Shown here: positions 46,527 through 54,585 of the stretch, piece by piece
Layout of the letters: each line of letters opens with the position of its first letter
Position numbering within the stretch: position 1 is the first letter of the stretch
DNA from: Gordonia mangrovi
Lineage (GTDB): Bacteria; Actinomycetota; Actinomycetes; Mycobacteriales; Mycobacteriaceae
Assembly: GCF_024734075.1 (NCBI RefSeq)
Contig: NZ_CP102850.1
Coordinates: forward strand, 2,914,001 to 2,978,000
Reading direction: 5' to 3'
DNA: 64,000 nucleotides
Notes under the pieces: generated by a model
Database searches by the model: none
Seen by the model: only the letters and a program-made list of their open reading frames with translations
What the model was told of the DNA's origin: nothing
Program-made: the position numbers and the translations under genes

Positions 46527-46545
46527 GCTGTGCAGCCTAACCTAA
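46527..46545 (-). promoter_or_regulatory. Iron box upstream of the siderophore-binding lipoprotein
   Basis: On the minus strand TTAGGTTAGGCTGCACAGC keeps the left 12 bases of the iron-box consensus perfectly (13 of 19 in total). It touches the start codon, so repressor binding would block transcription or translation of the lipoprotein-SagB unit. Confidence 0.72.
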
Positions 46546-46584
46546 GTGGTCGAAGCGCCGGGAAGGCCCGGTGCGGGGCAGCGG

Positions 46585-47370
46585 TCAGCAGTCGAGAATC
46601 ACCGGGGCGTGGTCACTGGCGCCCTTGCCCTTGCGTGCGTCGCGGTCCACGTGGGCATCACGTACCCGATCGTCGAACGCGGGCGAACAGAGTAGGTAGT
46701 CGATGCGCATACCCTCATTGCGCGCAAACCGCAGCTGCGTGTAGTCCCAGAACGTGTAACCGTCGGCATAGGGGAGCGCCGAATCCCGGAAACCGACATC
46801 GCAGATCGCCTGGACCGCGCTGCGTTCGGCCTCGGACACATGGGTACGACCCTCGAACGCGCCGGCATCCCACACATCGTCGTCGGTCGGGATCACGTTC
46901 CAATCCCCGGCGAGCACCACCTGTGCGGCCGGGTCATGCGCCAGCCACAGCGAGGAGATGTCCCGAAGCCTGGCCAGCCAGTCGAGTTTGTACCGGTAGT
47001 GCGGATCGTCGAGGGCCCGGCCGTTGGGCACGTACAGACTCCACACCCGCACTCCCGCGCAGCGCGCCGAGATCGCCCGCGCCTCACGCGCCGGCGTAGT
47101 GTGCTCCGCACCGAAGGACGGTTGACCCTCGAAACCGGTCTCGACCTCGTCGAGCCCGATTCTCGAGGCGATCGCGACGCCGTTGAAACCGCCGGTGCCG
47201 ATATGTGCGACGTCGTAGCCGGCGGCCAGAAAACTCATCAGCGGGAACTCATCGTCGCGGCATTTGGTCTCCTGCATGGCCAACACATCGATGTCGTTGC
47301 GTTCCATCCAGCCGACCACGGTCTCCGAACGGGCGCGGATCGAGTTCACATTCCAGGTCGCGATACGCAT
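46585..47370 (-). CDS. xth: Exodeoxyribonuclease III
   Basis: A 261-residue AP endonuclease/3'-5' exonuclease of the exonuclease-endonuclease-phosphatase fold used in base-excision repair. Seen: ATWNVNSIRAR (metal-site Asn), LAMQETKC (metal Glu), YVPNGRALDDPHYRYKLDWL, AGDWNVIPTDDDVWD, ARNEGMRIDYLL and the closing ASDHAPVILDC (catalytic Asp-His). Orthologous by position to xthA (Rv0427c) of M. tuberculosis. It follows barstar by 3 bp. Confidence 0.95.
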   Translation of the reverse strand: MRIATWNVNSIRARSETVVGWMERNDIDVLAMQETKCRDDEFPLMSFLAAGYDVAHIGTGGFNGVAIASRIGLDEVETGFEGQPSFGAEHTTPAREARAISARCAGVRVWSLYVPNGRALDDPHYRYKLDWLARLRDISSLWLAHDPAAQVVLAGDWNVIPTDDDVWDAGAFEGRTHVSEAERSAVQAICDVGFRDSALPYADGYTFWDYTQLRFARNEGMRIDYLLCSPAFDDRVRDAHVDRDARKGKGASDHAPVILDC

Positions 47371-47373
47371 CGG

Positions 47374-47922
47374 TCAATCCTCGGTGTCGTCGGCGTCCGG
47401 GGTACTCGGGTCCGGCGTCATCTCGGCCACCGCCGCCCCGGCGTCGCGCCATCGTTCGGTCACCCAGCTCGTCAACGCCGCCGGGGTCAGCAGGATCACC
47501 GCGAACGGCAACGGCTCGCGGCGGTCACGATAGTGATCGCGATAGAAGCTCAACGAATCGGCAAACCACCGCAGCTCATCCGGCTCACGACGCAGCAGGC
47601 TCTCCGCGTGATCGACCACGGTCACCACCGCGGTGAGTGGCGGCCCGTCGGTCGGCGCGTCGGCATCGAGGTCGCGCATGCAGTCGTCGAAAGCGTCGCG
47701 GTTGTGGCCGAAATGGTCGGGGAACCCCCACGCCCGCGCGAACTCGTCGAGCAGCGAAGAGATCGACGGCATCGCTCGACCGTCGACGTGCCGCAACCGC
47801 ACGTCGTCGGGCAGCGCGGGACACCGATCCTCGTCGACGACGCCGACCACCGGGCCGTCGCGCCGCGCACCGGACAGGAACTGCCCCACGGTGCTCGGCG
47901 ACCGCCCTGCTTGGGCGCTCAC
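47374..47922 (-). CDS. Barstar-family ribonuclease inhibitor
   Basis: A 182-residue cytoplasmic protein. The barstar core is MPSISSLLDEFARAWGFPDHFGHNRDAFDDCMRDL, where the helix and Asp/Glu residues would plug the RNase active site. A C-terminal extension follows (LPFAVILLTPAALTSWVTERW). GTG 47922 overlaps the stop codon of the upstream ribonuclease gene (GTGA), so toxin and inhibitor are coupled. The longer frame to 48162 shadows the ribonuclease. Confidence 0.85.
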   Translation of the reverse strand: MSAQAGRSPSTVGQFLSGARRDGPVVGVVDEDRCPALPDDVRLRHVDGRAMPSISSLLDEFARAWGFPDHFGHNRDAFDDCMRDLDADAPTDGPPLTAVVTVVDHAESLLRREPDELRWFADSLSFYRDHYRDRREPLPFAVILLTPAALTSWVTERWRDAGAAVAEMTPDPSTPDADDTED

Positions 47923-48377
47923 CGGTCCGGCCCGCGGATCTGCACGAAGGAGCGGTAGTGATCGTCGGTGTACCAGGCGCTGCCGTCGCTGCCGGTCACG
48001 ATGCGCTCGGCATCGCGGCTGCGGCCGGGCTCCTTGGGATTGACGTCCCACTCGCGATAGGTGATGCGGGTGCCTTCGGCGTCGGCGTCGGGCAGCAGGC
48101 CCTCGTTGTTGCGGAAGACGGCGCCGCCGCGGGTTCCGGGTGCGTCTGCCGCCTCGGGCCACGCACCGGCGTCGATCAACGCCAGAGTCTGCCGGACGTG
48201 GTCGGGGATGTCGGCGGTCGCCGGAGCGGTGGTACCTGCCGAAACGCCCCGTGCGGCCTGCGACCCGTCATCCGCGCCGCCACCGAACACCCAGGTCACG
48301 ACCACAACGGCAATGGCGAGCAAACCACCGACGACCGACCAGATGGTCCGCCGCCGCGCCGCACTCGTCCTCGTCAC
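47919..48377 (-). CDS. Membrane-anchored or secreted barnase-type ribonuclease
   Basis: A 152-residue protein. One N-terminal hydrophobic helix at about 12-31 (IWSVVGGLLAIAVVVVTWVF) would act as an anchor or signal. The ribonuclease N1/barnase domain has IPDHVRQTLALIDAGAWPEA, GGAVFRNNEGLLP, ITYREWDVNP (Glu of the active site), RDAERIVTGSDGSAWYTDDHYRSF (Arg and His). Paired with barstar downstream. The role may be RNA degradation outside the cell or competition with neighbours; the sequence does not decide. Confidence 0.85.
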   Translation of the reverse strand: MTRTSAARRRTIWSVVGGLLAIAVVVVTWVFGGGADDGSQAARGVSAGTTAPATADIPDHVRQTLALIDAGAWPEAADAPGTRGGAVFRNNEGLLPDADAEGTRITYREWDVNPKEPGRSRDAERIVTGSDGSAWYTDDHYRSFVQIRGPDR

Positions 48378-48399
48378 GCGCTCACCTTAAGGCCTGCGA

Positions 48400-49395
48400 T
48401 CACAACTCCAGGTAACGGGACGTGTGATGCAGACCGAAACCCAGTGTCCGGTACCAGGTGCCCGCGATCCGGTTGTCGGCCTCGGTCTGCACACAGGCTC
48501 GGTGTGCGCCACACTCGATGCCCCACGCGACCAGCGCGGCCAGCACCGCGCGGGCCCGACCTTGCCGACGGCGCTGCGGTGCCGTCCACAACGCGGTCAC
48601 CCCGAGCCATCGCGTGCCATCGGCGCCCTCGGTGACGGTGGCGCGTCCGATCGCGTCCGGGTGGTCGCCGATCGACGCGAACACGACCGGTCCGCGGGAG
48701 GCGCCGACGACGGCCGCCGCGGTGGTCAGGTCGACATCCGGTCCGCGGTAGGCGCGCAGCCACGATGCGGTCGCGGCGTCGTCGAGCCGTACCTGCTCGA
48801 TCGGGGTGCCCGGTGTTGCGTCGGCCATATCGTCGAGGTCGCGGACCAGGACCTGGATCTCGCCGCCGACAGGACGCCCGGTGATCTGTCCTGCCGGTAG
48901 CAGCCGTTCGGGCAGCGCGATCACGGTCGGCAGGTCGCGCTGGTCGTACCACCGGCGCAGCGCGGTCATCGTCGCCGCGTCGGTGCCGCAGCCGAACTCG
49001 AGGGGCACCGCCGAATTGGCGCGGCGGGTGAATCCGCCGCCGGCCCGCAGCAGCCAACCGCCGAGCATCGCCGACTCGGTGCCCGGCCATGCGGCAGCGG
49101 CTGCGGCTTCGAGGCGGCGGATCTCCGAGTTGCGCACGGTGACCCGCGACAGCACGCGGATCGAGGTGACCGCCGAGCGCGGTATCGATTGCGGGCCGTC
49201 GCGGTCGACCACCAACGGGTCACCGTCGTCGAGCAGCACACCGGTGACATCCGACAGCGTCGCCCCGGTCCCACCACGCCAGTCGGCCGGTGCCTCCGCG
49301 CCGAGGCGGTACCGGACGACGATGCGGTCACCCACGAACGGCAGGCGGTCACCGGATACACCGGTCGCCGGGTCGCCGGACGGATTCGTCGTCAC
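48400..49395 (-). CDS. GNAT acetyltransferase of the cg3035/Rv0428c family
   Basis: A 331-residue protein. An N-terminal SH3-like part (RIVVRYRLG, LSDVTGVLLDDGDPLVV) is followed by a GNAT half: WLGVTALWTAPQRRRQGRARAVLAALVAWGIECGAHRACVQTEADN and YRTLGF. The position between xth and def is as in M. tuberculosis (Rv0428c), where relatives have been suggested to be N-acetylglutamate synthase-like. Substrate not shown. Ends 22 bp before the ribonuclease gene on the same strand. Confidence 0.85.
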   Translation of the reverse strand: MTTNPSGDPATGVSGDRLPFVGDRIVVRYRLGAEAPADWRGGTGATLSDVTGVLLDDGDPLVVDRDGPQSIPRSAVTSIRVLSRVTVRNSEIRRLEAAAAAAWPGTESAMLGGWLLRAGGGFTRRANSAVPLEFGCGTDAATMTALRRWYDQRDLPTVIALPERLLPAGQITGRPVGGEIQVLVRDLDDMADATPGTPIEQVRLDDAATASWLRAYRGPDVDLTTAAAVVGASRGPVVFASIGDHPDAIGRATVTEGADGTRWLGVTALWTAPQRRRQGRARAVLAALVAWGIECGAHRACVQTEADNRIAGTWYRTLGFGLHHTSRYLEL

Positions 49396-49408
49396 CGCAG
49401 GTGCGCGT

Positions 49409-50026
49409 TCAGTCGTCTTCGTCTTCGTCGTCGTGACCGAACGGGTCGTCGACGCTTCCGGGCAGCCAGGTCAGGCCGGGTTCGCCCCACCCGTTGCGCT
49501 TGATGGTCTTCTTGGCCGCCCGGGCGTTGCGCCCGATCAGCACGTCGACGTAGAGGAATCCGTCGAGGTGGCCGACCTCGTGCTGCAGCATGCGCGCGAA
49601 GAACCCGGTGCCCTCGATCGACACCTCGTCTCCGTTGCGATCGAGGCCGGTCACCCGGGCCCAGTCCGCACGTCCGGTGGGGAATTGTTCACCCGGCACC
49701 GACAGACACCCTTCGACGTCATCGTCGGGATCCGGCATGGTCTCCGGGATCTCAGATGTCTCCAGCACGGGATTGATCACCTCGCCGCGGCGGCGCGCAG
49801 CGGTGTAGCGCTCGCCATCGGGGCAGTCGTAGACGAACATCCGCTTGCCGACCCCGACCTGATTGGCGGCCAACCCGACCCCGTTCGCCGCGTCCATCGT
49901 CGCGAACATGTCGTCGAGAAGCGTCACCAGCTCGGGCGCCGGGCGGCGGTCGGCATCGAGTTCGACGAGTTCGGTGGGGTGATGCAACACCGGTTCGCCG
50001 ACGATGCAGATCGGGAGAATTGCCAT
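49409..50026 (-). CDS. def: Peptide deformylase
   Basis: A 205-residue metalloenzyme that removes the N-formyl group from new proteins. All three motifs are present: GVGLAA at residues 49-54, EGCLS (metal Cys) and QHEVGH (metal His and catalytic Glu). The acidic C-terminal tail [13 protein letters not shown] is typical of actinobacterial forms. Orthologous by position to Rv0429c. Divergent from the DUF3263 gene. Confidence 0.96.
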   Translation of the reverse strand: MAILPICIVGEPVLHHPTELVELDADRRPAPELVTLLDDMFATMDAANGVGLAANQVGVGKRMFVYDCPDGERYTAARRRGEVINPVLETSEIPETMPDPDDDVEGCLSVPGEQFPTGRADWARVTGLDRNGDEVSIEGTGFFARMLQHEVGHLDGFLYVDVLIGRNARAAKKTIKRNGWGEPGLTWLPGSVDDPFGHDDEDEDD

Positions 50027-50246
50027 GCGGGACAGATTACCCAGCGTCCGAATGCGTCCGGCCGGTCGTGGCGAGTCACACCACGACCGGCGCCACCGAT
50101 CGTGGTTAGATGATCACCGAACCACATTGCTGTGATTTGTCCGGGACCTGTACATCCGGTCGGTGGTGTCGACCGTGCGGGCCGGGGGTAGCGCCCGCCG
50201 GACAAGCGGTGATGTGATGTGCACGAGGCGATCTTGAGGGAGCGAG

Positions 50247-50609
50247 ATGGACGGCGCAGCTGCGCGAAGCCAGAAGCAGGGCGATCAACCCACACCCAGA
50301 GATTCATCCGCCGAGCAATCGAGCACCCCCGTCGATCCGCATGAGGTGGGGGCCGACGGTCTGTCCCGTCGCGAGCACGACATCCTGGCGTTCGAGCGGC
50401 AGTGGTGGAAGTACGCCGGGGCCAAGGAAGAAGCGATCAAGGAGCTGTTCGGGCTCTCGGCCACCCGGTACTACCAGGTGCTCAACGCCCTCGTCGATCG
50501 CCCCGAGGCATTGGCTGCCGACCCCATGCTGGTGAAGCGGCTGCGCCGACTGCGCGCATCGCGCCAGAAGGCTCGCGCAGCGCGCCGTCTGGGCTTCGAG
50601 ATCACGTGA
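50247..50609 (+). CDS. DUF3263 family protein (Rv0430-like)
   Basis: A 120-residue cytoplasmic protein. The conserved part starts at GLSRREHDILAFERQWWKYAGAKEEAIKELFGLSATRYYQVLNALVDRPEAL and ends in a basic stretch (RLRRLRASRQKARAARR). This has a helix-turn-helix look, so nucleic-acid binding is possible. gagggagcgag precedes ATG 50247. The order def-DUF3263-LytR_C-sodC is conserved in mycobacteria. Confidence 0.88.
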   Translation: MDGAAARSQKQGDQPTPRDSSAEQSSTPVDPHEVGADGLSRREHDILAFERQWWKYAGAKEEAIKELFGLSATRYYQVLNALVDRPEALAADPMLVKRLRRLRASRQKARAARRLGFEIT

Positions 50610-50677
50610 CCTGAGCACGTCGGTGACTCCGCGGCCGTGGCGGGCGCGTCATCTGATGTCCAGTAAGGTTCTCGGTG

Positions 50678-51160
50678 ATGAACGCTGATCACGAGCCGAG
50701 TCGCCTGCCGTTGCGGGCGGGGGCGATGATGTTGCTGGCCGTGGCCATTGTCTTCCTCGGTCTGGGCTGGCATTCCGCGGCCACCAGCGGTGATGATCCG
50801 GAACGCGAACTCCAGGATGCGCAGAGTCAGGTCGCCACCTCGACGACGCAGTCGGCCGCCAGTACCACCGCCTCGGCATCGGCCGATACGCCACAACTCT
50901 GTGTCTTCAATGCCGGGTCGATCTCGGGCCTGGCCGCCGACGTCACCGAGTCGCTACAGGCCGCAGGATTCCAGACCGACGAACCGGGGAACCTGTCGAC
51001 GGCGTCGATCACCGAGAACACCATCTTCTACGACGACGACCAACAGTCGGCGGCACAAGAGGTTGCCGACGCTCTCGGCGGCGACGCCAGCCTCGACCCC
51101 CGCCCGTCGTCGTTCACCCAGTGTCCCGACGGCATACCGGTCATCGTGGTGACCCGATGA
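50678..51160 (+). CDS. Membrane protein with LytR C-terminal domain (Rv0431-like)
   Basis: A 160-residue protein: one membrane helix at about 16-33 (GAMMLLAVAIVFLGLGW), a Ser/Thr/Ala-rich linker, then a LytR_C domain (LCVFNAGSISGLAADVTESLQAAGFQ, NTIFYDDDQQSAAQEVADALG, PVIVVTR). Such domains sit outside the membrane, and the family is associated with the cell envelope. ATG 50678 is chosen over the adjacent GTG 50675. Confidence 0.82.
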   Translation: MNADHEPSRLPLRAGAMMLLAVAIVFLGLGWHSAATSGDDPERELQDAQSQVATSTTQSAASTTASASADTPQLCVFNAGSISGLAADVTESLQAAGFQTDEPGNLSTASITENTIFYDDDQQSAAQEVADALGGDASLDPRPSSFTQCPDGIPVIVVTR

Positions 51161-51233
51161 CCTGCGATCGGAATTGCGATCTCGATACCCAGACCACCCA
51201 GAGATTTCGGCCCGTTGACGAACAAGGAGCGAC

Positions 51234-51902
51234 ATGACCGCCCGTAAGCATCACCTTCGCCGCACGCTTGCCGTGCTCGCCTCGGCCGGTATCGCCGGCG
51301 GAGCACTGGCAGCCTGCACTCCCGACGAGCCGCCCACCGACGTGCCCGGCACCACCCCGTCGGTGGTGACCGGAAATCAGGCGCCTCCCGGGGAGGTCGA
51401 CGCCGCAGACGGAATCGGTCAGTCACCGGAGGAGGACGCGACCGCGCGTATCGTCGACGATCAGGGCGAAGACGTCGGCGAAGCGACCTTCGCGCCCAGC
51501 GGATCGTCGGTCAAGGTCACCGTGCGACTCAGCGCCGACAGCGGCATCGCGGCCGGTTTCCACGGCATGCACATCCACGAGAACGGCGTGTGCGAGACCG
51601 GCGGCGACAGCGCATTCTCCAGCGCCGGTGGGCATCTGCAGGTCGACGGCAACACCGGCCATCCGGCCAGTGGCGATCTGGTCTCGCTCAATGTGCTCGA
51701 GGATGGCACCGCGGAGACCGTGACCACCACCGACTCGGTGAACCTGGAGCAGATCGTCGGCAAGTCGATCGTCATCCACGAGGGTGCCGACAACTTCGCC
51801 AACATCCCCACCCGCTACGCGCCGGCCCCGGACGAGCAGACGTTGTCCACCGGCGATGCGGGCAGCCGTGTCGCGTGTGGTGTCATCGAGGCCCACGAGT
51901 GA
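51234..51902 (+). CDS. sodC: Cu/Zn superoxide dismutase lipoprotein
   Basis: A 222-residue exported SOD. A signal peptide with lipobox Cys28 (LAAC) is followed by a Pro/Thr-rich linker and the SOD domain: GFHGMHIHENG (copper histidines), GGHLQVDGNTGHPASGDL (bridging His and zinc ligands), IVIHEGADNF (copper His), SRVACGVI (disulfide Cys). aaggag precedes ATG 51234. It protects the cell surface from superoxide. Position matches Rv0432. Confidence 0.94.
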   Translation: MTARKHHLRRTLAVLASAGIAGGALAACTPDEPPTDVPGTTPSVVTGNQAPPGEVDAADGIGQSPEEDATARIVDDQGEDVGEATFAPSGSSVKVTVRLSADSGIAAGFHGMHIHENGVCETGGDSAFSSAGGHLQVDGNTGHPASGDLVSLNVLEDGTAETVTTTDSVNLEQIVGKSIVIHEGADNFANIPTRYAPAPDEQTLSTGDAGSRVACGVIEAHE

Positions 51903-51954
51903 ACAACCGGCTCCGCTGAGTCGATGTCCGGTGAGCTGACCAACGGCTGACATC

Positions 51955-53079
51955 GTGGTGACCCCCATCGAGTTCGACGGTTCCCCGACACCTTCGCTGG
52001 GTGTCGAGTGGGAGTTCGCGCTCACCGACAAGGTGTCCGGTGATCTGTCGAATTCGGCTGCGGACCTGTTCACGCTGGTGTCGGAGCACTGCCCAGCCCG
52101 GCGTGACAAGGTGCACAAGGAGTTGCTGCGCAACACCGTCGAGATCGTCACCGGGATCTGCCGGGACACCCCGGAGGCGATGGCGGATCTGACGGCGACG
52201 CTGGCGGCGGTACGTGCGCAGACCGAGGAGCTGGGCGTCGACCTCTACGGGGCGGGCACGCATCCGTTCGCCCAGTGGTCGACCCAGCTGCTCACCGAAG
52301 GCCACCGCTACGCCGAGCTGATCGAACGCACGCAGTGGTGGGGCCGGCAGATGCTCATCTGGGGTGTGCATGTGCACGTCGGGATCAGTCACCGCGACAA
52401 GGTGTTGCCGATTCTGGGCGCCCTGCTGAACTACTATCCGCATCTGCTCGCACTGTCGGCGTCGTCGCCGATGTGGGCCGGGCAGGACACCGGCTACGCG
52501 AGCAATCGCGCGATGATGTTCCAGCAGCTGCCGACCGCGGGCCTGCCCTTCCAGTTCGCGACCTGGGCCGAGTTCGAGTCCTTCGTGGCCGATCAGAAGA
52601 TGACCGGCATCATCGACCACATCAACGAGATCCGGTGGGATATCCGGCCCTCCCCGCATCTGGGCACCATCGAGGTGCGGGTGTGTGACGGGATGACCAA
52701 TGTCGCCGACCTGGCCGCGGTGGTGGCGCTGATCCACTGCCTGGTCGTCGACCTCGACCGTCGCCTCGAGGCCGGTGAGACGCTGCCGCAGATGGCGCCG
52801 TGGCTCGTGCAGGAGAACAAATGGCGCGCCGCCCGCTACGGCCTGGACGCCATCGTCATCCTTGATTCGGCCTGCACCGAACGACTCGTCACCGACGATC
52901 TCGCCGACCTGCTGACGCGTTTGCAGCCGATCGCACGCGACCTCAACTGCGTCGCCGAACTCGCACGCGTCGGCGACCTCGCCGCGCACGGTGCGAGCTA
53001 CCAGCGGCAACGCGCCGTCTACCGCAAAACCCGCGACCTGCGTGAAGTGGTCCGGTCGGTGGTCACCGAACTGTCGTAA
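51955..53079 (+). CDS. Carboxylate-amine ligase, glutamate-cysteine ligase type 2 family (YbdK-like)
   Basis: A 374-residue GCS2-fold enzyme. Seen: PSLGVEWEFALTD (ATP/metal Glu), NTVEIVTGIC, GTHPFAQWSTQLLTEGHRY, WGVHVHVGI, ALSASSPMWAGQDTGYASNRAMMFQQLPTAG, RPSPHLGTIEVRVCDG and ENKWRAARYGLDA. It makes a gamma-glutamyl-type amide bond; glutamate plus cysteine is the guess by family. This could supply gamma-glutamylcysteine for ergothioneine, but it is 48 kb from egtBD and its position fits Rv0433, not EgtA. Start GTG 51955 or 51958. Confidence 0.85.
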   Translation: MVTPIEFDGSPTPSLGVEWEFALTDKVSGDLSNSAADLFTLVSEHCPARRDKVHKELLRNTVEIVTGICRDTPEAMADLTATLAAVRAQTEELGVDLYGAGTHPFAQWSTQLLTEGHRYAELIERTQWWGRQMLIWGVHVHVGISHRDKVLPILGALLNYYPHLLALSASSPMWAGQDTGYASNRAMMFQQLPTAGLPFQFATWAEFESFVADQKMTGIIDHINEIRWDIRPSPHLGTIEVRVCDGMTNVADLAAVVALIHCLVVDLDRRLEAGETLPQMAPWLVQENKWRAARYGLDAIVILDSACTERLVTDDLADLLTRLQPIARDLNCVAELARVGDLAAHGASYQRQRAVYRKTRDLREVVRSVVTELS

Positions 53080-53198
53080 CCCGCAGCGAGCACGCTCGGT
53101 TGCCGTGAAAGCGCCGTAGATCTGAGCCACCAGTTGACCCGGATCCACGGCACTCTGGCAGACCCATCCGAGGATCGAGGCGTGAGCCGAGCACCACG

Positions 53199-53528
53199 CT
53201 AGTCCTGTGCCGGATTCTCCATCTCGTCGCGACTGAGCAGGCCGTCGCGGGCGCGTTGCTCCTGATACACCAGCCGGCCGATGCGATGGGCGATGACCGG
53301 GGCGGTCATCAGGGCGAACAGCCCGGCCAGGACCAACATCCCGAAGTCGACGTGCCCGCCCAGCCGGATCATCGCGCCGATGAGCATCAACAGCAGACCG
53401 AAGGTCTGCGGCTTGGTGGATGCGTGCATGCGGCTCAGCGTGTCCTTGAATCGGACCATGCCGATCGCGGTGGTCAGCGCCAACGTCGCACCGAGCACCA
53501 AGAAGATCGAGGAGATGATGTCGCCCAT
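53199..53528 (-). CDS. mrpG: Mrp Na+/H+ antiporter subunit G
   Basis: A 109-residue membrane protein with three helices (ISSIFLVLGATLALTTAIGMVRF; TFGLLLMLIGAMIRLGG; GMLVLAGLFALMTAPVIAHRIG). The MnhG/PhaG motif RFKDTLSRMHASTKPQTFG is clear. Last gene of the Mrp operon; its ATG overlaps the mrpF stop codon by one base. The complex exchanges cytoplasmic Na+ for protons at the membrane. Confidence 0.92.
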   Translation of the reverse strand: MGDIISSIFLVLGATLALTTAIGMVRFKDTLSRMHASTKPQTFGLLLMLIGAMIRLGGHVDFGMLVLAGLFALMTAPVIAHRIGRLVYQEQRARDGLLSRDEMENPAQD

Positions 53529-53791
53529 TATGTTTCGTCGTCCCTCACCCGGAAACGTGCGATGGCCACCGACCCGACGAAGCTCAACAGGCTCAGCGCG
53601 ACGATCGCCGGCACCACCGTCGAGTCACGGCTGTAGGCCGCCCACGCGGCCAGCCCGCACATGCACAAGGCGATCATCGTGTCGAGCGCGACCAGCCGAT
53701 CCAATGACGACGGCCCGCGCAGTACCCGCACCGTCGTCAACACCGCTGCGATCATCAGCAGCACGCTGACGACGATCCAGACAACGCTCAT
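53528..53791 (-). CDS. mrpF: Mrp Na+/H+ antiporter subunit F
   Basis: An 87-residue protein with three membrane helices (VVWIVVSVLLMIAAVLTTVRV; LVALDTMIALCMCGLAAWAA; VVPAIVALSLLSFVGSVAIARF). The RGPSSLDRLVALD motif is the MnhF/MrpF signature. ATG 53791 overlaps the mrpE end by 4 bp. The longer frame to 54388 is a shadow of mrpE. Confidence 0.9.
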   Translation of the reverse strand: MSVVWIVVSVLLMIAAVLTTVRVLRGPSSLDRLVALDTMIALCMCGLAAWAAYSRDSTVVPAIVALSLLSFVGSVAIARFRVRDDET

Positions 53792-54585
53792 CGGCCGCCC
53801 CCGTCGGTCGGCGGGACATCGGACATGTCGGTGTGCTCGGTCGCGGCGCGGCCGATGTCGTGGACGCGGTGATACTCGTCGTCGATGCCGTGATAGGGGC
53901 TCGGATGCCATTCGCTGTCGCGCTCGAACGCCCGGATGAAGGACCGTTCGACGAACGCGACCTGGTCGTAGAAGGCCTGCACCTTCTTCTCGGTGCGGAC
54001 ATCGAACACGTGGATGTAGAGGATGCGTCGTCGGTGGTCGATGTCGAGCACCATGGTCCCGGGCACCAGGTTGAGGTAGTCGACGGCCAGGGTCAGCACC
54101 ATGTCGGATTTGATTGCGACGCGCACCCGGATCACCGCGCCCAGCGGAGGTCTGCCCGGCCGGATCGCCGCCCATGCGACCTGCGCACTCGACACGAAGA
54201 AGTCGATGACCAGCCGAACGAGGATGATCAGCACCGCGACCGGGTGGATGCGGCCCTCCACCGGCACCCGCGGCAACGGAAGCAGCGTGACGATGGCGAT
54301 CGCCAACACCAGTCCGGCGAGGATGTTGGCCCAGGACACGGTGCCCCACAGCAGCACCCACACGAACGTCAGCCAGGCCAGCGTCCACAGCCGGACGGCC
54401 ACTTCACGCGAGTCGCTGCCCAGCCAGCCGGGCATCCGGATGTGTTCCCGCAACCATACGAACACCGTGACGGTGTGCCAGAACAGGAACAGCAATGACA
54501 CCCGACGGGCCGTGATGAGGCGGGACCGCAGGGGTGCCGGCGATCGATTGTTCGCCGCGCTGTCGTCGGTGTCTCGGCCGCTCAT
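53788..54585 (-). CDS. mrpE: Mrp Na+/H+ antiporter subunit E
   Basis: A 265-residue protein. Family features: two or three helices (LWTLAWLTFVWVLLWGTVSW, ILAGLVLAIAIVTLLPLP), then VLIILVRLVIDFFVSSAQVAWAAIRPG, DMVLTLAVDYLNLVPGTMVLDID and ILYIHVFDV. It is longer than the usual 160-170 residues of MrpE, with a hydrophilic C-terminal tail of about 70 residues (HPSPYHGIDDEYHRVHDIG) whose role is unknown. Overlaps mrpD and mrpF by 4 bp each. Confidence 0.88.
   Translation of the reverse strand: MSGRDTDDSAANNRSPAPLRSRLITARRVSLLFLFWHTVTVFVWLREHIRMPGWLGSDSREVAVRLWTLAWLTFVWVLLWGTVSWANILAGLVLAIAIVTLLPLPRVPVEGRIHPVAVLIILVRLVIDFFVSSAQVAWAAIRPGRPPLGAVIRVRVAIKSDMVLTLAVDYLNLVPGTMVLDIDHRRRILYIHVFDVRTEKKVQAFYDQVAFVERSFIRAFERDSEWHPSPYHGIDDEYHRVHDIGRAATEHTDMSDVPPTDGGGR

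Noticed and set aside
51955..53079. Calling the GCS2-type ligase egtA
   Set aside because: Its position after sodC matches Rv0433 of M. tuberculosis, not the EgtA gene, and no residue-level feature shows EgtA identity.
53080..53198. Terminator or small gene between the GCS2-type ligase and mrpG
   Set aside because: No hairpin with well-paired arms and no supported open frame was found in this 119-bp convergent gap.
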